Counted from the first letter of the stretch, positions 28,589 through 36,819 are shown. The stretch: DNA of 64,000 nucleotides from Candidatus Binatia bacterium (GCA_035544215.1 DATKHY010000007.1:496001-560000), one strand, 5' to 3'. Notes: a model not told the origin generated them from the letters alone. Made by a program: numbers and translations.

Positions 28589-28873
28589 AGCCCACCTCCA
28601 ATTGCCACCCCAACGTTGCCGTTGATTGGTTGGATTGAGGCTGAGCGGGGATTTTTCTCAAATGAAATCCAAGTCGACGCGTCCGACGTTCAAGCGATTA
28701 CGTGGCCGTGCGCCCGGCGTTCCCCGCGGTCCGGTCGGGCGATCCGAGCCGGCGCTCCCGGTTTTCGCGGGTGCAAGGAGCGAGCGAATCGGGTAGTCAA
28801 GGCACGTACCGGGGTCGCCCGCCGGCACCCCAATCGCCGTAAGGCGCACTCGACCACCATAAAGGATGGGGCT

Positions 28874-29149
28874 ATGTTCATTTCGGTCATTCATAGGATC
28901 AGCGATCCCGATGCGTTTTGGGCCACCGCGGCTAGCGCCGCGAAAGACATCCCCGCCGACATCAAGCTGCATCAAACCGTGACGAGCAATGACCGCTCGA
29001 CGGCGATCTGCTTATGGGAAGCCGCGTCGGTCGACGGCGTCAGGGACCTTCTCGAGCCGCTCTTCGGGCGGGTCTGCAAAAACGAATACATTCCGATCGA
29101 CCCTTCAAGCTCGACGGGACTCCCTACGGCTGCAAGCGCGACCGCTTGA
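28874..29149 (+). CDS. Small conserved hypothetical protein (ferredoxin-like fold suspected)
   Basis: The 91-residue protein begins MFISVIHRISDPDAFW and contains HQTVTSNDRSTAICLWEA and VRDLLEPLFG. This resembles a known set of short bacterial proteins with dimeric alpha-beta barrel appearance. No enzymatic role is assigned. The ATG at 28874 is chosen because the protein pattern begins there; residues encoded upstream in the same frame are not protein-like. The Shine-Dalgarno is weak (ggatgggg). Confidence 0.65.
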   Translation: MFISVIHRISDPDAFWATAASAAKDIPADIKLHQTVTSNDRSTAICLWEAASVDGVRDLLEPLFGRVCKNEYIPIDPSSSTGLPTAASATA

Positions 29150-29195
29150 GTCGATCCTCCAGTCACGAAGGGATCCGGCGCCGAAGCCAGGTCTC

Positions 29196-29813
29196 TTGGA
29201 GTTCTTACAACCTGTGGAGCATAGGTCTGGAAAGGGAGCTAAACAGCCCTATATATTCTCTCACGAGCGCGCCGGCGTGCTCGACGATCCTGAACGAGAA
29301 GGCTGGCTTCCGACTGCGGCGGTCATAGAGCTGCTCGACGTTCCCTCGGGCTCGCGGGTTCTCGATTTTGGGACCGGCACGGGGCGCTACGGAGTTGCAT
29401 TTGCTCATGCGCATCCGGACGTCTGCGTCGTCGCCTATGACGTGCAGCCCGAGATGCTCGACATCGTTCGCCGCCGGAAGGAAGAGTTAGGCCTCGAAAA
29501 CTTCGTCGCCGCAAGTTGGGAAGAGACGCAGGCGAGAGCACCGTACGACCGCATCTTCGCGCTCAATGTGCTCCACGAAATCGACGACGCTACGCTTCGT
29601 TCCCTCGCGCCCCTATTGGCGCCGCGAGGCGACGTCCTGATTTTCGACTGGGATGCAACCATCGACCGCCCAACGGGCCCACCGGCCGAACACGCCCACA
29701 GCCCCGCCGAAGGATGGGACCGCATAGCTCGCAGCGGCCTGCGATGCATCGAGGGTATCCGCGATCCGCGTATTCCCTACCACTTCATCGTGAGAGCCAC
29801 GCGCCGAAGGTAA
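29196..29813 (+). CDS. SAM-dependent methyltransferase
   Basis: A class I methyltransferase of about 205 residues with the SAM-binding motif I VLDFGTGTGRYGVAFA, an acidic residue ending strand 2 (VVAYDVQPEML) and motif IV-like FALNVLHEI. The pattern HERAGVLDDPEREGW before the domain matches a known type of small-molecule methyltransferase with start near this point. The start is uncertain: TTG 29196 (ccagg before it) or GTG 29214. Residues further upstream in this frame overlap the previous gene and are not protein-like. Its substrate is unknown. Confidence 0.75.
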   Translation: MEFLQPVEHRSGKGAKQPYIFSHERAGVLDDPEREGWLPTAAVIELLDVPSGSRVLDFGTGTGRYGVAFAHAHPDVCVVAYDVQPEMLDIVRRRKEELGLENFVAASWEETQARAPYDRIFALNVLHEIDDATLRSLAPLLAPRGDVLIFDWDATIDRPTGPPAEHAHSPAEGWDRIARSGLRCIEGIRDPRIPYHFIVRATRRR

Positions 29814-29874
29814 GCGCGCCACGACCTGCACCACGGTCTCAAGTTCGAAAGCGAACAAAGGAAAGGGTGGCTTT

Positions 29875-30379
29875 ATGCAAACAGTCGGCCGACCATCGCG
29901 ACCGAGCCGGCCACGCAGGCCCTTCCAGGTCGCGAGCCTACTGTTCGGTGCCGCGCTGCTGGGCACAGGCGTCGCGGGCGCGAATCCGTCCACGCTGGTG
30001 GCGTCAACCTCGACCGCGACGCTCAAGCCGATCAGCCAGGGTACGCTGCAAACGATGCTGGACGCGACAGCTCGGAAGCTCCTGATCCCCGGCGCCGTGG
30101 TGCTCCTGCGCACACCCCAAGGCGAGTTCACGGCCACCTACGGCACCACACAGCTCGGCACGATGAGTCGGCCCGCAACTGACACCTACTTTCGCATCGC
30201 CTCGAACATCGTTCATGGGCTACGATCCCGCCAATAAAGTGACATTGGTGGTGTGGACTAACTTGACGGTGTCGCTCGACGAAGCCCCGACCGCCAACAC
30301 CCTAATGTTGAAGGTGCTCGATCAAATCTACGCCGCGTCACCACTAACGCCCACTCAGTCGGCGGGTGCCTCTCACTAG
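29875..30379 (+). pseudogene. Serine hydrolase (class C beta-lactamase-like) with a large internal deletion and frameshift
   Basis: The first frame (29875-30237) has a signal peptide and the N-terminal part of a beta-lactamase/D-Ala-D-Ala carboxypeptidase-like protein: MLDATARKLLIPGAVVLLRTP, then TDTYFRIASN, where the family normally continues with the SxxK active site. Here it turns into IVHGLRSRQ and stops. From ATG 30215 the next frame reads the end of the same family (GYDPANKVTLVVWTNLTVS, then ANTLMLKVLDQIY) to TAG 30377-30379. The middle, with the catalytic Lys and Tyr, is missing, so the product would be inactive. The break is close to 30205-30215. It lies next to the tRNA used for integration. 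Confidence 0.8.
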
Positions 30380-30422
30380 GGTCGCCGCTTTCTTACGCGA
30401 ACCGCGTGGCGCGGGGGCTTCA

Positions 30423-30513
30423 TGGAGGAGAGGGAGGGATTCGAACCCTCGAAACGCTCATCGCGTTTTGCGGTTTTCAAGACCGCCGCATTCAACCGCT
30501 CTGCCACCTCTCC
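30423..30513 (-). tRNA. tRNA-Ser(UGA), includes encoded CCA
   Basis: Read on the minus strand, the gene folds as a class II tRNA. The acceptor GGAGAGG pairs with CCTCTCC. The D arm, an anticodon arm GCGGT-CTTGAAA-ACCGC with anticodon TGA, a long variable arm (AAACGC-loop-GCGTTT) and a T arm GAGGG-TTCGAAT-CCCTC are all present, and CCA is encoded at 30425-30423. The discriminator base is U rather than the usual G of serine tRNAs. The first 39 nucleotides (5' end to anticodon loop) are the att repeat shared with 61498-61536, so the 5' half is element-derived and the 3' half chromosomal. Confidence 0.95.
30475..30513 (-). repeat. att site, left copy (39-bp direct repeat in tRNA-Ser)
   Basis: These 39 bases are identical to 61498-61536. 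The repeat runs exactly from nucleotide 1 of the tRNA to the anticodon loop, and identity stops at both ends. This marks the left recombination junction of the element. Confidence 0.92.
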
Positions 30514-30520
30514 GTGCTGG

Positions 30521-30526
30521 ATTTTA
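30521..30526 (-). promoter_or_regulatory. Candidate -10 box for tRNA-Ser, located in element DNA
   Basis: Read on the minus strand, TAAAAT ends 7 bases before the tRNA 5' end, which is the right distance for a -10 box of the tRNA promoter. No good -35 hexamer was found at the usual distance. The box lies outside the 39-bp repeat and so belongs to the element, not to the original chromosome. Confidence 0.45.
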
Positions 30527-30566
30527 TGCGGGTTTTTGCTGCATAGACCTTTCGGGCTATTGCCGC

Positions 30567-30591
30567 CGGTGCAATTTCGGTGCAGTCGGTG
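30567..30591 (+). repeat. Probable integrase arm site, left copy
   Basis: This 25-bp sequence contains CGGTGCA twice and CGGTG once. It recurs with one change at 61373-61397. It lies 53 bp inside the left att site, and the other copy lies 100 bp inside the right one. In the excised circle the two would flank the core, as arm-type integrase sites do. Confidence 0.6.
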
Positions 30592-30614
30592 CGAGAAGCT
30601 CGATCGACGCGGGG

Positions 30615-31850
30615 TCATTTCCTGCCCGCCGCGCGTGCCGCTCGCGCCCGCCGAAGCGTGTCGCTGACGGCGGCGACCGCCTTCTCCCGGCCGCCTGCAA
30701 CGACGTGCGAATATAGGTTCAGCGTCGTGCTCGGGACGGAGTGCCCAAGGCAGCGTTGCACCGCGACAATATCGCCGCCGCTCGCGATCGACCATGACGC
30801 GAACGAGTGGCGCAACGAGTGCAGCGAAACTTCCGTCGGGAGCTCCGCATCATCGGCGATCTCTCGAAAGGCCTTGGTAGGCGCGTCGAGCTTTAATGGA
30901 CGCCCGTGCTTGTCCGAAAAGACGAAGCCGAGGTCAAAGTACTCCCCGGGTTTCGCCGCGAGCTCCTGGGCCGCTTGGGCCGTCTTGACGCGCCTAAGAA
31001 CTGTAACGGCGTCGCGATCGAGCGGCACTTGCCGGCTCTTTCCGGACTTCGTGCCTTTCAGGATGACAGCAGCGGCTCCGGCAGCGCGCTCCGCCTTCTT
31101 TGCACGCGTCGATGCGAGCGACGTGCGTACGGTCAGCGCTCCAGAGTCAAGATCGACAGCATCCCATTTCAAGCCGACGAGCTCGCCGCGCCGCGCGCCA
31201 GTCAACGCGGCGACGTGGAAGAAGGCTTCGAAGCCCGAGCCTCGTGCGGCGTCAAAGAACTTACCCGCCTCCTCAAGCGACAGCGCTCGGGTGTCCGCGT
31301 CCTTGACCCTCGGCACTCTCACGCGATGGAAGATGTTGGCGCCAATCAAATCGACTTCGACCGCCCACTCGAAAGCGCGGTGCAGAACCCTGTGCAGGTG
31401 CAGGATCGTGCGGGGATTGAGTGGCTTGCGCTTCCCCCGGGGCTCGCGCTGTAAGTGTGCGTAGAGCCTGACAATATGCGCTTTCCGGAGATCTGCGATC
31501 GTGTGCTTACCTAGCGCCGACCCGTGGATCGACCAAAGCTCGCGATACCGGTGACGTGTTGTGACAGAGAGGTCGGTAGTTCCGTCCTTGAAGTAGCGTT
31601 CGACAAGTTCGCGAACGGTTAGATCCGTTGGCAGCAGGTCGATTCCCCGGCGATGGTTTACGAGCGCCTCCTGTAACTTTGCTTCGGCTTCTTCTCGTGT
31701 GTCATAGACGCCGAGCGTCTTACGGTCAAGTTTCGGCGGCGTGACCGCGCGCCACTTGCATTCGCGACAACCCTTGCGGCCACGCCGATCCTTACGGTCA
31801 CTAGTCTTCTTAGCCACACATTTTGCGCACGGCCGAACAAACACACTCAT
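30615..31850 (-). CDS. Tyrosine-type site-specific integrase with N-terminal zinc-ribbon-like segment
   Basis: The 411-residue protein begins with paired cysteines (CAKCVAKK...GCRECKWRAV), then an AP2-like arm-binding region, a SAM-like core-binding domain and the catalytic domain. All catalytic residues are visible: Arg in TGARRGELVGL, Lys in TKSGKSRQVPL, HxxR in SLHSLRHSFAS, His in CLGHS and Tyr in LNLYSHV. It would catalyse integration and excision of the element at tRNA-Ser. The stop lies about 100 bp from the left att site. The start overlaps the stop of the upstream gene by 4 bp. Confidence 0.93.
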   Translation of the reverse strand: MSVFVRPCAKCVAKKTSDRKDRRGRKGCRECKWRAVTPPKLDRKTLGVYDTREEAEAKLQEALVNHRRGIDLLPTDLTVRELVERYFKDGTTDLSVTTRHRYRELWSIHGSALGKHTIADLRKAHIVRLYAHLQREPRGKRKPLNPRTILHLHRVLHRAFEWAVEVDLIGANIFHRVRVPRVKDADTRALSLEEAGKFFDAARGSGFEAFFHVAALTGARRGELVGLKWDAVDLDSGALTVRTSLASTRAKKAERAAGAAAVILKGTKSGKSRQVPLDRDAVTVLRRVKTAQAAQELAAKPGEYFDLGFVFSDKHGRPLKLDAPTKAFREIADDAELPTEVSLHSLRHSFASWSIASGGDIVAVQRCLGHSVPSTTLNLYSHVVAGGREKAVAAVSDTLRRARAARAAGRK

Positions 31851-32707
31851 GGTTTGTGGTCCTCCCTTAGGTGCTCCAGTTTAAAGCCGGGCTCCGGGAT
31901 GAACTTCGGTGAGGCGTACAGATCATCTAAAAAGGCGCCGCGTGCTACGGTGAGTGCCTGCTCGATAATCCTTACTTCGTATCCCGACTCGAGGTCCAGC
32001 GAACGTTGCAGAATCAGGTCTTCCAAAATGGGGAAATCCTTAAAGCAGGGTTTCAGTGCAGATACCATGCCAATTCTTGCCCGAACGTTCAGATTCAGGA
32101 CCTTGGCCCACCACAAAAACGATGCGTAGACTTCCCTTTGATTTTCACGTAGATGGCGTGCGTCGGCGTTGCGAAACTCCACGCCGAGGTGTTCCGCGAC
32201 GAGTTCAAGCGCGTCGCGTTCGTAAAGTCCAATATCGGCCACGACCATATCGGCAAGGGCCTTTCGTCGTAGCTCCGTCGGAGCTGCTGCAATTTTTTCT
32301 CGCAAAGCAGCGCCGACTGCCGCGAACTGTGGACGGATTGCAGAGTGGGAGCGACTCGTGATCAACTGATCCAAGCGCCGTAGGGCTTCCCTCTCGTCTC
32401 CCGGCGTCAACTCAATGACGAGCGCGTGCTGAGTTAGCTCGTTATAACCCAGAACGTCCGCCAGCCTTGTCACCGTCGAAGTCCGAGGCGATTGCGCGAG
32501 AACGCTTCGCGTGAGTGCTGAGGCATCATATGCGGGGCTCGCGAAGCGAGCGGCAAGTTCTGACATCGAGTAAGCCCGTCGAGCGGCTTCAAGAGCGAGA
32601 GCCTTCATGCGCGGATCGGTCGCTTGATGGGCTAGTTCGAGCAGCGCCTGAGCGGGATTCTTCGGCCGCCCGACCTTACCTGAGCGCCCATGATGCTGAG
32701 CTGGCAC
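31847..32707 (-). CDS. Element-encoded protein of unknown function
   Basis: The 286-residue protein starts at GTG and is coupled to the integrase by a 4-bp overlap. A middle region (SELAARFASPAYDASALTRSVLAQ...VTRLADVLGY) resembles a helix-turn-helix, so DNA binding is possible. The second half is helical with no recognised domain. Its place next to int suggests a role in integration control or excision. There is no visible Shine-Dalgarno. Confidence 0.6.
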   Translation of the reverse strand: MPAQHHGRSGKVGRPKNPAQALLELAHQATDPRMKALALEAARRAYSMSELAARFASPAYDASALTRSVLAQSPRTSTVTRLADVLGYNELTQHALVIELTPGDEREALRRLDQLITSRSHSAIRPQFAAVGAALREKIAAAPTELRRKALADMVVADIGLYERDALELVAEHLGVEFRNADARHLRENQREVYASFLWWAKVLNLNVRARIGMVSALKPCFKDFPILEDLILQRSLDLESGYEVRIIEQALTVARGAFLDDLYASPKFIPEPGFKLEHLREDHKP

Positions 32708-32763
32708 AAAGTATCGGATTCTATGTCTGGACGGCGGTAACCCTCTGCGACTACTCTTGGCCA

Positions 32764-32955
32764 GTGGAAACCGTTCTTATTCACCAAATCCCGGACCTGC
32801 CTGATGTGCTAGGTATCGGATTATCCAAGGTCAAGCAAGAGATCGCCTCAGGACGGCTACGCTCCTTTAAGGCTGGGAGGCGGCGGCTGGTGACGCACGT
32901 GGCGGTTCTGGAGTGGATCGCTGACCGTGAACGCGAGGGCGAGGTCCCTTTGTGA
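32764..32955 (+). CDS. Excisionase-like helix-turn-helix protein
   Basis: The 63-residue protein has the MerR-like/Xis pattern: IPDLPDVLGIGLSKVKQEIASGRLRSFKAGRRRLVTHVAVLEWI. Such proteins bind and bend DNA near att sites or regulate element genes. The GTG start at 32764 fits the domain start, although the frame is open further upstream. It is divergent from the gene before it, with 56 bp between them, and heads the plus-strand replication region. Confidence 0.65.
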   Translation: METVLIHQIPDLPDVLGIGLSKVKQEIASGRLRSFKAGRRRLVTHVAVLEWIADREREGEVPL

Positions 32956-33110
32956 CTGCCGGCCTCTGCGACCGTGACTTTGCATGGCACGTTGGAGCGC
33001 GCGAGGGGAGGTCGGTAGCTGGCGCCGACCGAGTGAGTCTGTGCACCGGCCCGCGCCGCTGTAAAATCTGCATGGCGATTCTGGCCCACCTCTGGCGACC
33101 GTAGGACCAG

Positions 33111-34736
33111 ATGGCTATCCCTCACAATGAGTCGCACGACAATCTGCCGGGCGCCAGATCTAACTTGATCGGCGAACTTGTCAACTTCCCTGCCGAGCTC
33201 AGGGCCCTACGCCGATGGGTGGCGTGGCGTATTGACGTCCGCGACGGCAAGAGTAGCAAAAGGCCGCTACAACTCGTAAACGACGAGCGAAAATGGCTTT
33301 CTCTCTCCGGAGCGTGTGACTTCGTCGTTCGCGGTCGCGCGGACGGTGTAGGCTTCGTTCTGGGCGACGGGATCGTCGGCATAGACCTCGACGCCTGCAT
33401 CAATGTCGATGGCACAGTGCATGCCGTAGCACGCGACGCGATCGAGACGCTCGGCACCTACGCCGAAAAAAGCCCGAGCGGACGCGGCTTGCACCTCCTC
33501 GTTCGGGGGGCCATACAAGAGCCACGCAAGATTTGCAAGCGCGACGGCGTTCCCGGCCGCGAAATTTACGACGGTCGCGAAGGGTCCGCGCGGTTCTTCA
33601 CCGTCACTGGTGAGCGCTTCGGGAGCGCACAGCAGCTCGCGGAGGGGCCACAAGCGCAAGCTGCACTTGATGCCCTGATCGCCAAGTGGTTCGTCGAACA
33701 AGCGAACTCGCTCGAGGCCGGCGACGACGCCCACAACGAGCAGCACTCGCTTGACGACGACGGGGTGCTTCAGGTCATGTTCGCGGCGAAGGACGGAGAA
33801 AAGTGGCGCGTGATTTTCGACGGCGACCATTCCGGGTATCCGTCGCGTAGCGAGGCAGACCTCGCGCTCTGTCGCAAGCTCCGGTTCTTTACGGGCGCAA
33901 ACCGTGCGCAAATGAACAGACTGTTCCGTCGCTCTGGCCTCATGCGCCCGAAGTGGAACGAACGCCACGGAGCGCAAACGTATGGCCACACTACGATTGC
34001 AAAGGCTATCGCGAAGGGTGGTCCATGCTACGCTCCTAAGAGCTCCGACAAAGACCAGAACGCAGAGCGACGGCGCCTCGCCCATGAGCGTAGCGCCTGG
34101 GCCAGGTTCCCCCTCTGGTGGGTGGGCGCGCTCCAAGGAACAGGAGAACTTGCGTTTCGGGCCGTCTGCGTCATCGCCAGCTACGCAGACGCAAAGACTG
34201 GCGAGGCTTACCCAAGTGTCGCAACACTTGCAGCTCATTGTCAGGTTAAAGAACGCACGATGAAAGCGGCGCTCAAGAAGGTTCGGGCAATAGGGATCCT
34301 TACCAGTATAAAGAGGCCGGGGACTTCGAACCTCTATCGGTTAGCGCGAAGCGTACCTGAAGCCATCACCCCCTATGCCCGGCTGCGAAAAGCGACAGTG
34401 TCCGAGATCATCACCCTCGATGCTATGCAGCACAAGCCGACGACGGTGTCGGAGGTCATCACTCCCGATGCAAAGCACCGTTCGGCATCGCAGGTGATGG
34501 AATCTAGTCATCCAGGGTGCTGGCCACTAGGTACGATAACCGACCAGGAACCTACCACCGTAGACACAGGGGGGAAGACTGCGAGTACATTCAAGCGATC
34601 AAGTCGTCGTGTAGAGGGGCTGGCGCCCTTGCTTCCAGAACCCAGTATCTCCCTTTCCCCGAGTGCAAGGGCTCTGCGCGACGACATGCTTCGCGGCCCT
34701 GTTGGTAGACTTTTCCTTGAGAACGGCGCAGTATAG
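33111..34736 (+). CDS. PrimPol-type replication protein with C-terminal helix-turn-helix
   Basis: The 541-residue protein has an N-terminal AEP primase/polymerase-like domain (VGFVLGDGIVGIDLDACI supplies the acidic metal site; KSPSGRGLHLLVRG and GREIYDGREGSARFFTVTG follow). A region about 245-310 (DLALCRKLRFFTGANRAQMNRLFRRSGL) resembles the helix-bundle domain of the phage NrS-1 polymerase. From about 365 a helix-turn-helix follows (AKTGEAYPSVATLAAHCQV). It probably primes or initiates replication of the element. No helicase domain is present. The ATG is preceded by taggacc. Codon and repeat content of the last 100 residues is low-complexity. Confidence 0.8.
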   Translation: MAIPHNESHDNLPGARSNLIGELVNFPAELRALRRWVAWRIDVRDGKSSKRPLQLVNDERKWLSLSGACDFVVRGRADGVGFVLGDGIVGIDLDACINVDGTVHAVARDAIETLGTYAEKSPSGRGLHLLVRGAIQEPRKICKRDGVPGREIYDGREGSARFFTVTGERFGSAQQLAEGPQAQAALDALIAKWFVEQANSLEAGDDAHNEQHSLDDDGVLQVMFAAKDGEKWRVIFDGDHSGYPSRSEADLALCRKLRFFTGANRAQMNRLFRRSGLMRPKWNERHGAQTYGHTTIAKAIAKGGPCYAPKSSDKDQNAERRRLAHERSAWARFPLWWVGALQGTGELAFRAVCVIASYADAKTGEAYPSVATLAAHCQVKERTMKAALKKVRAIGILTSIKRPGTSNLYRLARSVPEAITPYARLRKATVSEIITLDAMQHKPTTVSEVITPDAKHRSASQVMESSHPGCWPLGTITDQEPTTVDTGGKTASTFKRSSRRVEGLAPLLPEPSISLSPSARALRDDMLRGPVGRLFLENGAV

Positions 34737-35221
34737 CCCGTTCGCGATTATCACAGCCGGCCGGATTCTCTCGACGTAAGACACACGGCCGGTTAGTGTC
34801 GCCAAGCTGAGCGAGGCGCTAGCCGAGCAGCACGAGGTCCCCGCGTCGTGGTACAGTGCCGACGCTCGACGGACGGACTAGCGGCTCCCGACGAAGCCCA
34901 ACGCTCAGCGGCGGACCCGACCTCCGCGAACGGCAGCCAGCACTCGCCAGCGGAGCCCACAGCCTGAGGGCTGAGTCAGTGCTAGTGCGAAGCCGGACTC
35001 GGTTGTCTCAAGGGCCTTCGCGAGCGCGATGCTCTCAGAGCATCGTCGATGCTCGCGAAGACCCGTCGAACCGCCCCTCGAACGGACAAAAGTCTCGAGA
35101 CTGCGCGGCTAGAATCCTGGAACGCTGCAAATTTGTCGTTCGAGAACGAGTAGCTCGCGCGGCTACCAGCGCAAGGGCCCGGGAACCCGAACTGTTATCG
35201 ATTCAGGATAATAGCGATCAC
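34737..35221. other. Gene-free region after the replication gene; possible origin
   Basis: The 485 bp hold no convincing gene: the open frames are Arg/Ser-rich and lack start signals. It contains a nested inverted repeat at 35016-35060 and lies directly downstream of the PrimPol gene, which is a plausible place for the element's replication origin. Confidence 0.4.
35016..35060. repeat. Nested inverted repeat
   Basis: Outer 10-bp arms (cttcgcgagc and gctcgcgaag) enclose an inner hairpin with 8-bp arms (gatgctct and agagcatc) separated by one base. The whole could form a long cruciform or an RNA hairpin. It may be part of an origin or a terminator. Confidence 0.65.
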
Positions 35222-35866
35222 TTATTGCCGAGACCATAGGTCGTGGGCAACTTCCTCGCCACTTTCGTCGTCGATTGCAATACTGAGGCCGCCGTCAGGT
35301 AACCGGCGCTCGTTACGGTCACCGCCGTGGGGCTGTCGATACGCCGCGACACACGCGACGCCGGCGATCCGGAGCACAATCCGCTTGTCCTGTTCGCTCA
35401 GGCCCTCGTAAATGTTCCCGTCGACCGTAAGCGTGCAGTTGGCCAGGCCGATTGCCGCCTTCGTGAAGAGCCTCTCCCCATACTGGGCGTTGATACCGTT
35501 TATGCGCTTGGTGAGCTGACTGAGCGACGCTCCGTTGATGGAATCGATATAGCGCTGCTGACGAGCCTCTGCGGCAGTCGGGCGATAATTTTTAACGCTT
35601 TCAGCGGTTCGCTGCCCAAGCATAGCAAGGCTCGCGCACCCCGCGATAAGCGCGACGATGATGCCACCGGTCCAGAGCAATGCAGTGCCGCAACCCTTAT
35701 TTGCGTTCCGTCGCAAGGCCGGCGACGCAGTCACCGGCTGAGCAGTTTGCGACGCTCGGCCGCCCGGCTCCGCCCCTGTAACGTCGGTCTGCGACGCAGC
35801 GCCACAGGTCGGACAAAACCTTGCGGAGTCGGGGGTTTGAGAGCCGCAGGCCGGGCAAAAGGTCAT
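35222..35866 (-). CDS. Zinc-ribbon membrane protein of unknown function
   Basis: The 214-residue protein opens with a double zinc ribbon (MTFCPACGSQTPDSARFCPTCGAA) followed by a Ser/Thr-rich linker, a transmembrane helix (about 62-85) and an extracytoplasmic domain with conserved cysteines (LANCTLTVDG, AGVACVAAY). Zinc-ribbon plus single-helix proteins are common but mostly of unknown function. It lies on the opposite strand to its neighbours and is divergent from the XRE regulator. Confidence 0.72.
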   Translation of the reverse strand: MTFCPACGSQTPDSARFCPTCGAASQTDVTGAEPGGRASQTAQPVTASPALRRNANKGCGTALLWTGGIIVALIAGCASLAMLGQRTAESVKNYRPTAAEARQQRYIDSINGASLSQLTKRINGINAQYGERLFTKAAIGLANCTLTVDGNIYEGLSEQDKRIVLRIAGVACVAAYRQPHGGDRNERRLPDGGLSIAIDDESGEEVAHDLWSRQ

Positions 35867-35938
35867 CTTTTCCTTTCACAAAGCGCTCTAAGTGCCGTAG
35901 CATAGGCGTAGCGGGCCGGTTCGCAGATTATCCAACGC

Positions 35939-35958
35939 GCAAAGTAGGTTAACTTTGC
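35939..35958. promoter_or_regulatory. Palindrome upstream of the XRE regulator gene, possible operator
   Basis: Arms gcaaagt and actttgc flank a 6-base centre. The site lies between the divergent zinc-ribbon and XRE genes, the usual place for autoregulation by a small XRE protein. Confidence 0.4.
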
Positions 35959-35995
35959 CCGGCGCTGCTGGCTTAGCAGGTTCAATATTTGCACC

Positions 35996-36047
35996 CGCCT
36001 GGCTTGGCGTCCCGCCTCCGGAGGCGTTTAACCCGCCTCGCAAGGCG
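35996..36047. repeat. Three mini-hairpins with shared stem CGCCT/AGGCG
   Basis: Three short inverted repeats follow one another at 35996, 36013 and 36034: each has CGCCT, four variable bases and an AGGCG-like arm (the first has TGGCG). They lie just before the XRE regulator's likely start and may act on RNA or DNA level. Confidence 0.5.
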
Positions 36048-36083
36048 TGGGCAGCCGGGCGCAGCCGTTGGACAATCCAGGGC

Positions 36084-36299
36084 GTGGCGTCCTACGAGCG
36101 AACTCGGCGAGCCCTGGCGCGGCGCATACGGGAACGTCGAATCGCGCTAGAACTCACCCAGGAGGATGTAGCCGAACGGGGTGAGTTCGACGTTCGGCAT
36201 GTGCAGAAACTCGAGGCCGGCGAGTTGAACGTGTCACTGCAAACGCTCTGCAGGCTGGCATCGGCGTTGAAACTCCCTCTTGGCGAGCTGTTCGAGTAG
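36084..36299 (+). CDS. XRE-family helix-turn-helix regulator
   Basis: The 71-residue product from GTG 36084 is almost entirely one XRE domain: TRRALARRIRERRIALELTQEDVAERGEFDVRHVQKLEAGELNVSLQTLCRLASALKLPLGELFE. A purine-rich stretch (ccaggg) precedes the GTG. The ATG at 35955 would add 43 residues encoded by the mini-hairpin repeats and is less likely. Such small proteins usually repress their own promoter and neighbouring element genes. Confidence 0.75.
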   Translation: MASYERTRRALARRIRERRIALELTQEDVAERGEFDVRHVQKLEAGELNVSLQTLCRLASALKLPLGELFE

Positions 36300-36354
36300 C
36301 TCGAAAGTCTAATCAGCCGGCGTCGTCTGCAGAGGCTGCCCGCCGCTCGGAGAG

Positions 36355-36819
36355 CTACGTAACCGATGCTTCCTCGCGCCCGAGAAAGCGGTCGCTGACA
36401 GTCCAGAATGGCCCGTCGGATTCTTTCTGGGGGATCGCGACGTCAACCACGCGACGAAAGAGCGAGCGGCAAAAAGCATAGGCTTCGCTGCAATCCCAGT
36501 CCGGCGTCTCGCAGGCCTGGTACTCATAGCCGCGGACCGCCATAAGCGCTTGGCTCGGCGTGTACACGCGCTTCGTCGGCCGATAGATGTAGGTGAGCGC
36601 GGCCGGATCCTGGACCTCGCGATAACGATGGCCGACTGATCGCGCGTTTTCCGCCAACAACATGCGCCCGATTTTGGTCTCCGCCTGGTCGCGGAGCGAG
36701 CGGCTCTGACCGGGGTTCCCGAAGTGCCAGTAGAGTTGACCACGGCCGATCCCGCGATACTCTCGCTCGTACTGTTTTGCGATGTCGATCAGCGCGTCGA
36801 TGTGCGCGTCGTCGACCAT
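36355..36819 (-). CDS. Element-encoded protein of unknown function
   Basis: The protein has about 154 residues from the chosen ATG (MVDDAHIDALIDIAKQYERE). It contains conserved-looking segments (GNPGQSRSLRDQAETKIGRMLLAEN, YTPSQALMAVRGYEYQACE, WDCSEAYAFCRSL) with three cysteines. Similar proteins with the start 'hIdaLv..A' are known in phages and islands of Proteobacteria, without an assigned function. It is the last gene of a four-gene minus-strand group. Confidence 0.65.
   Translation of the reverse strand: MVDDAHIDALIDIAKQYEREYRGIGRGQLYWHFGNPGQSRSLRDQAETKIGRMLLAENARSVGHRYREVQDPAALTYIYRPTKRVYTPSQALMAVRGYEYQACETPDWDCSEAYAFCRSLFRRVVDVAIPQKESDGPFWTVSDRFLGREEASVT

Noticed and set aside
34856-35239. 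127-residue frame after the PrimPol gene
   Set aside because: Arg/Ser-rich, crosses the nested inverted repeat and lacks a ribosome site.
35996-36047. Short repeats considered as a CRISPR array
   Set aside because: Repeats are only 14 bases, self-complementary and separated by 3-7 bases, so no spacer structure exists.
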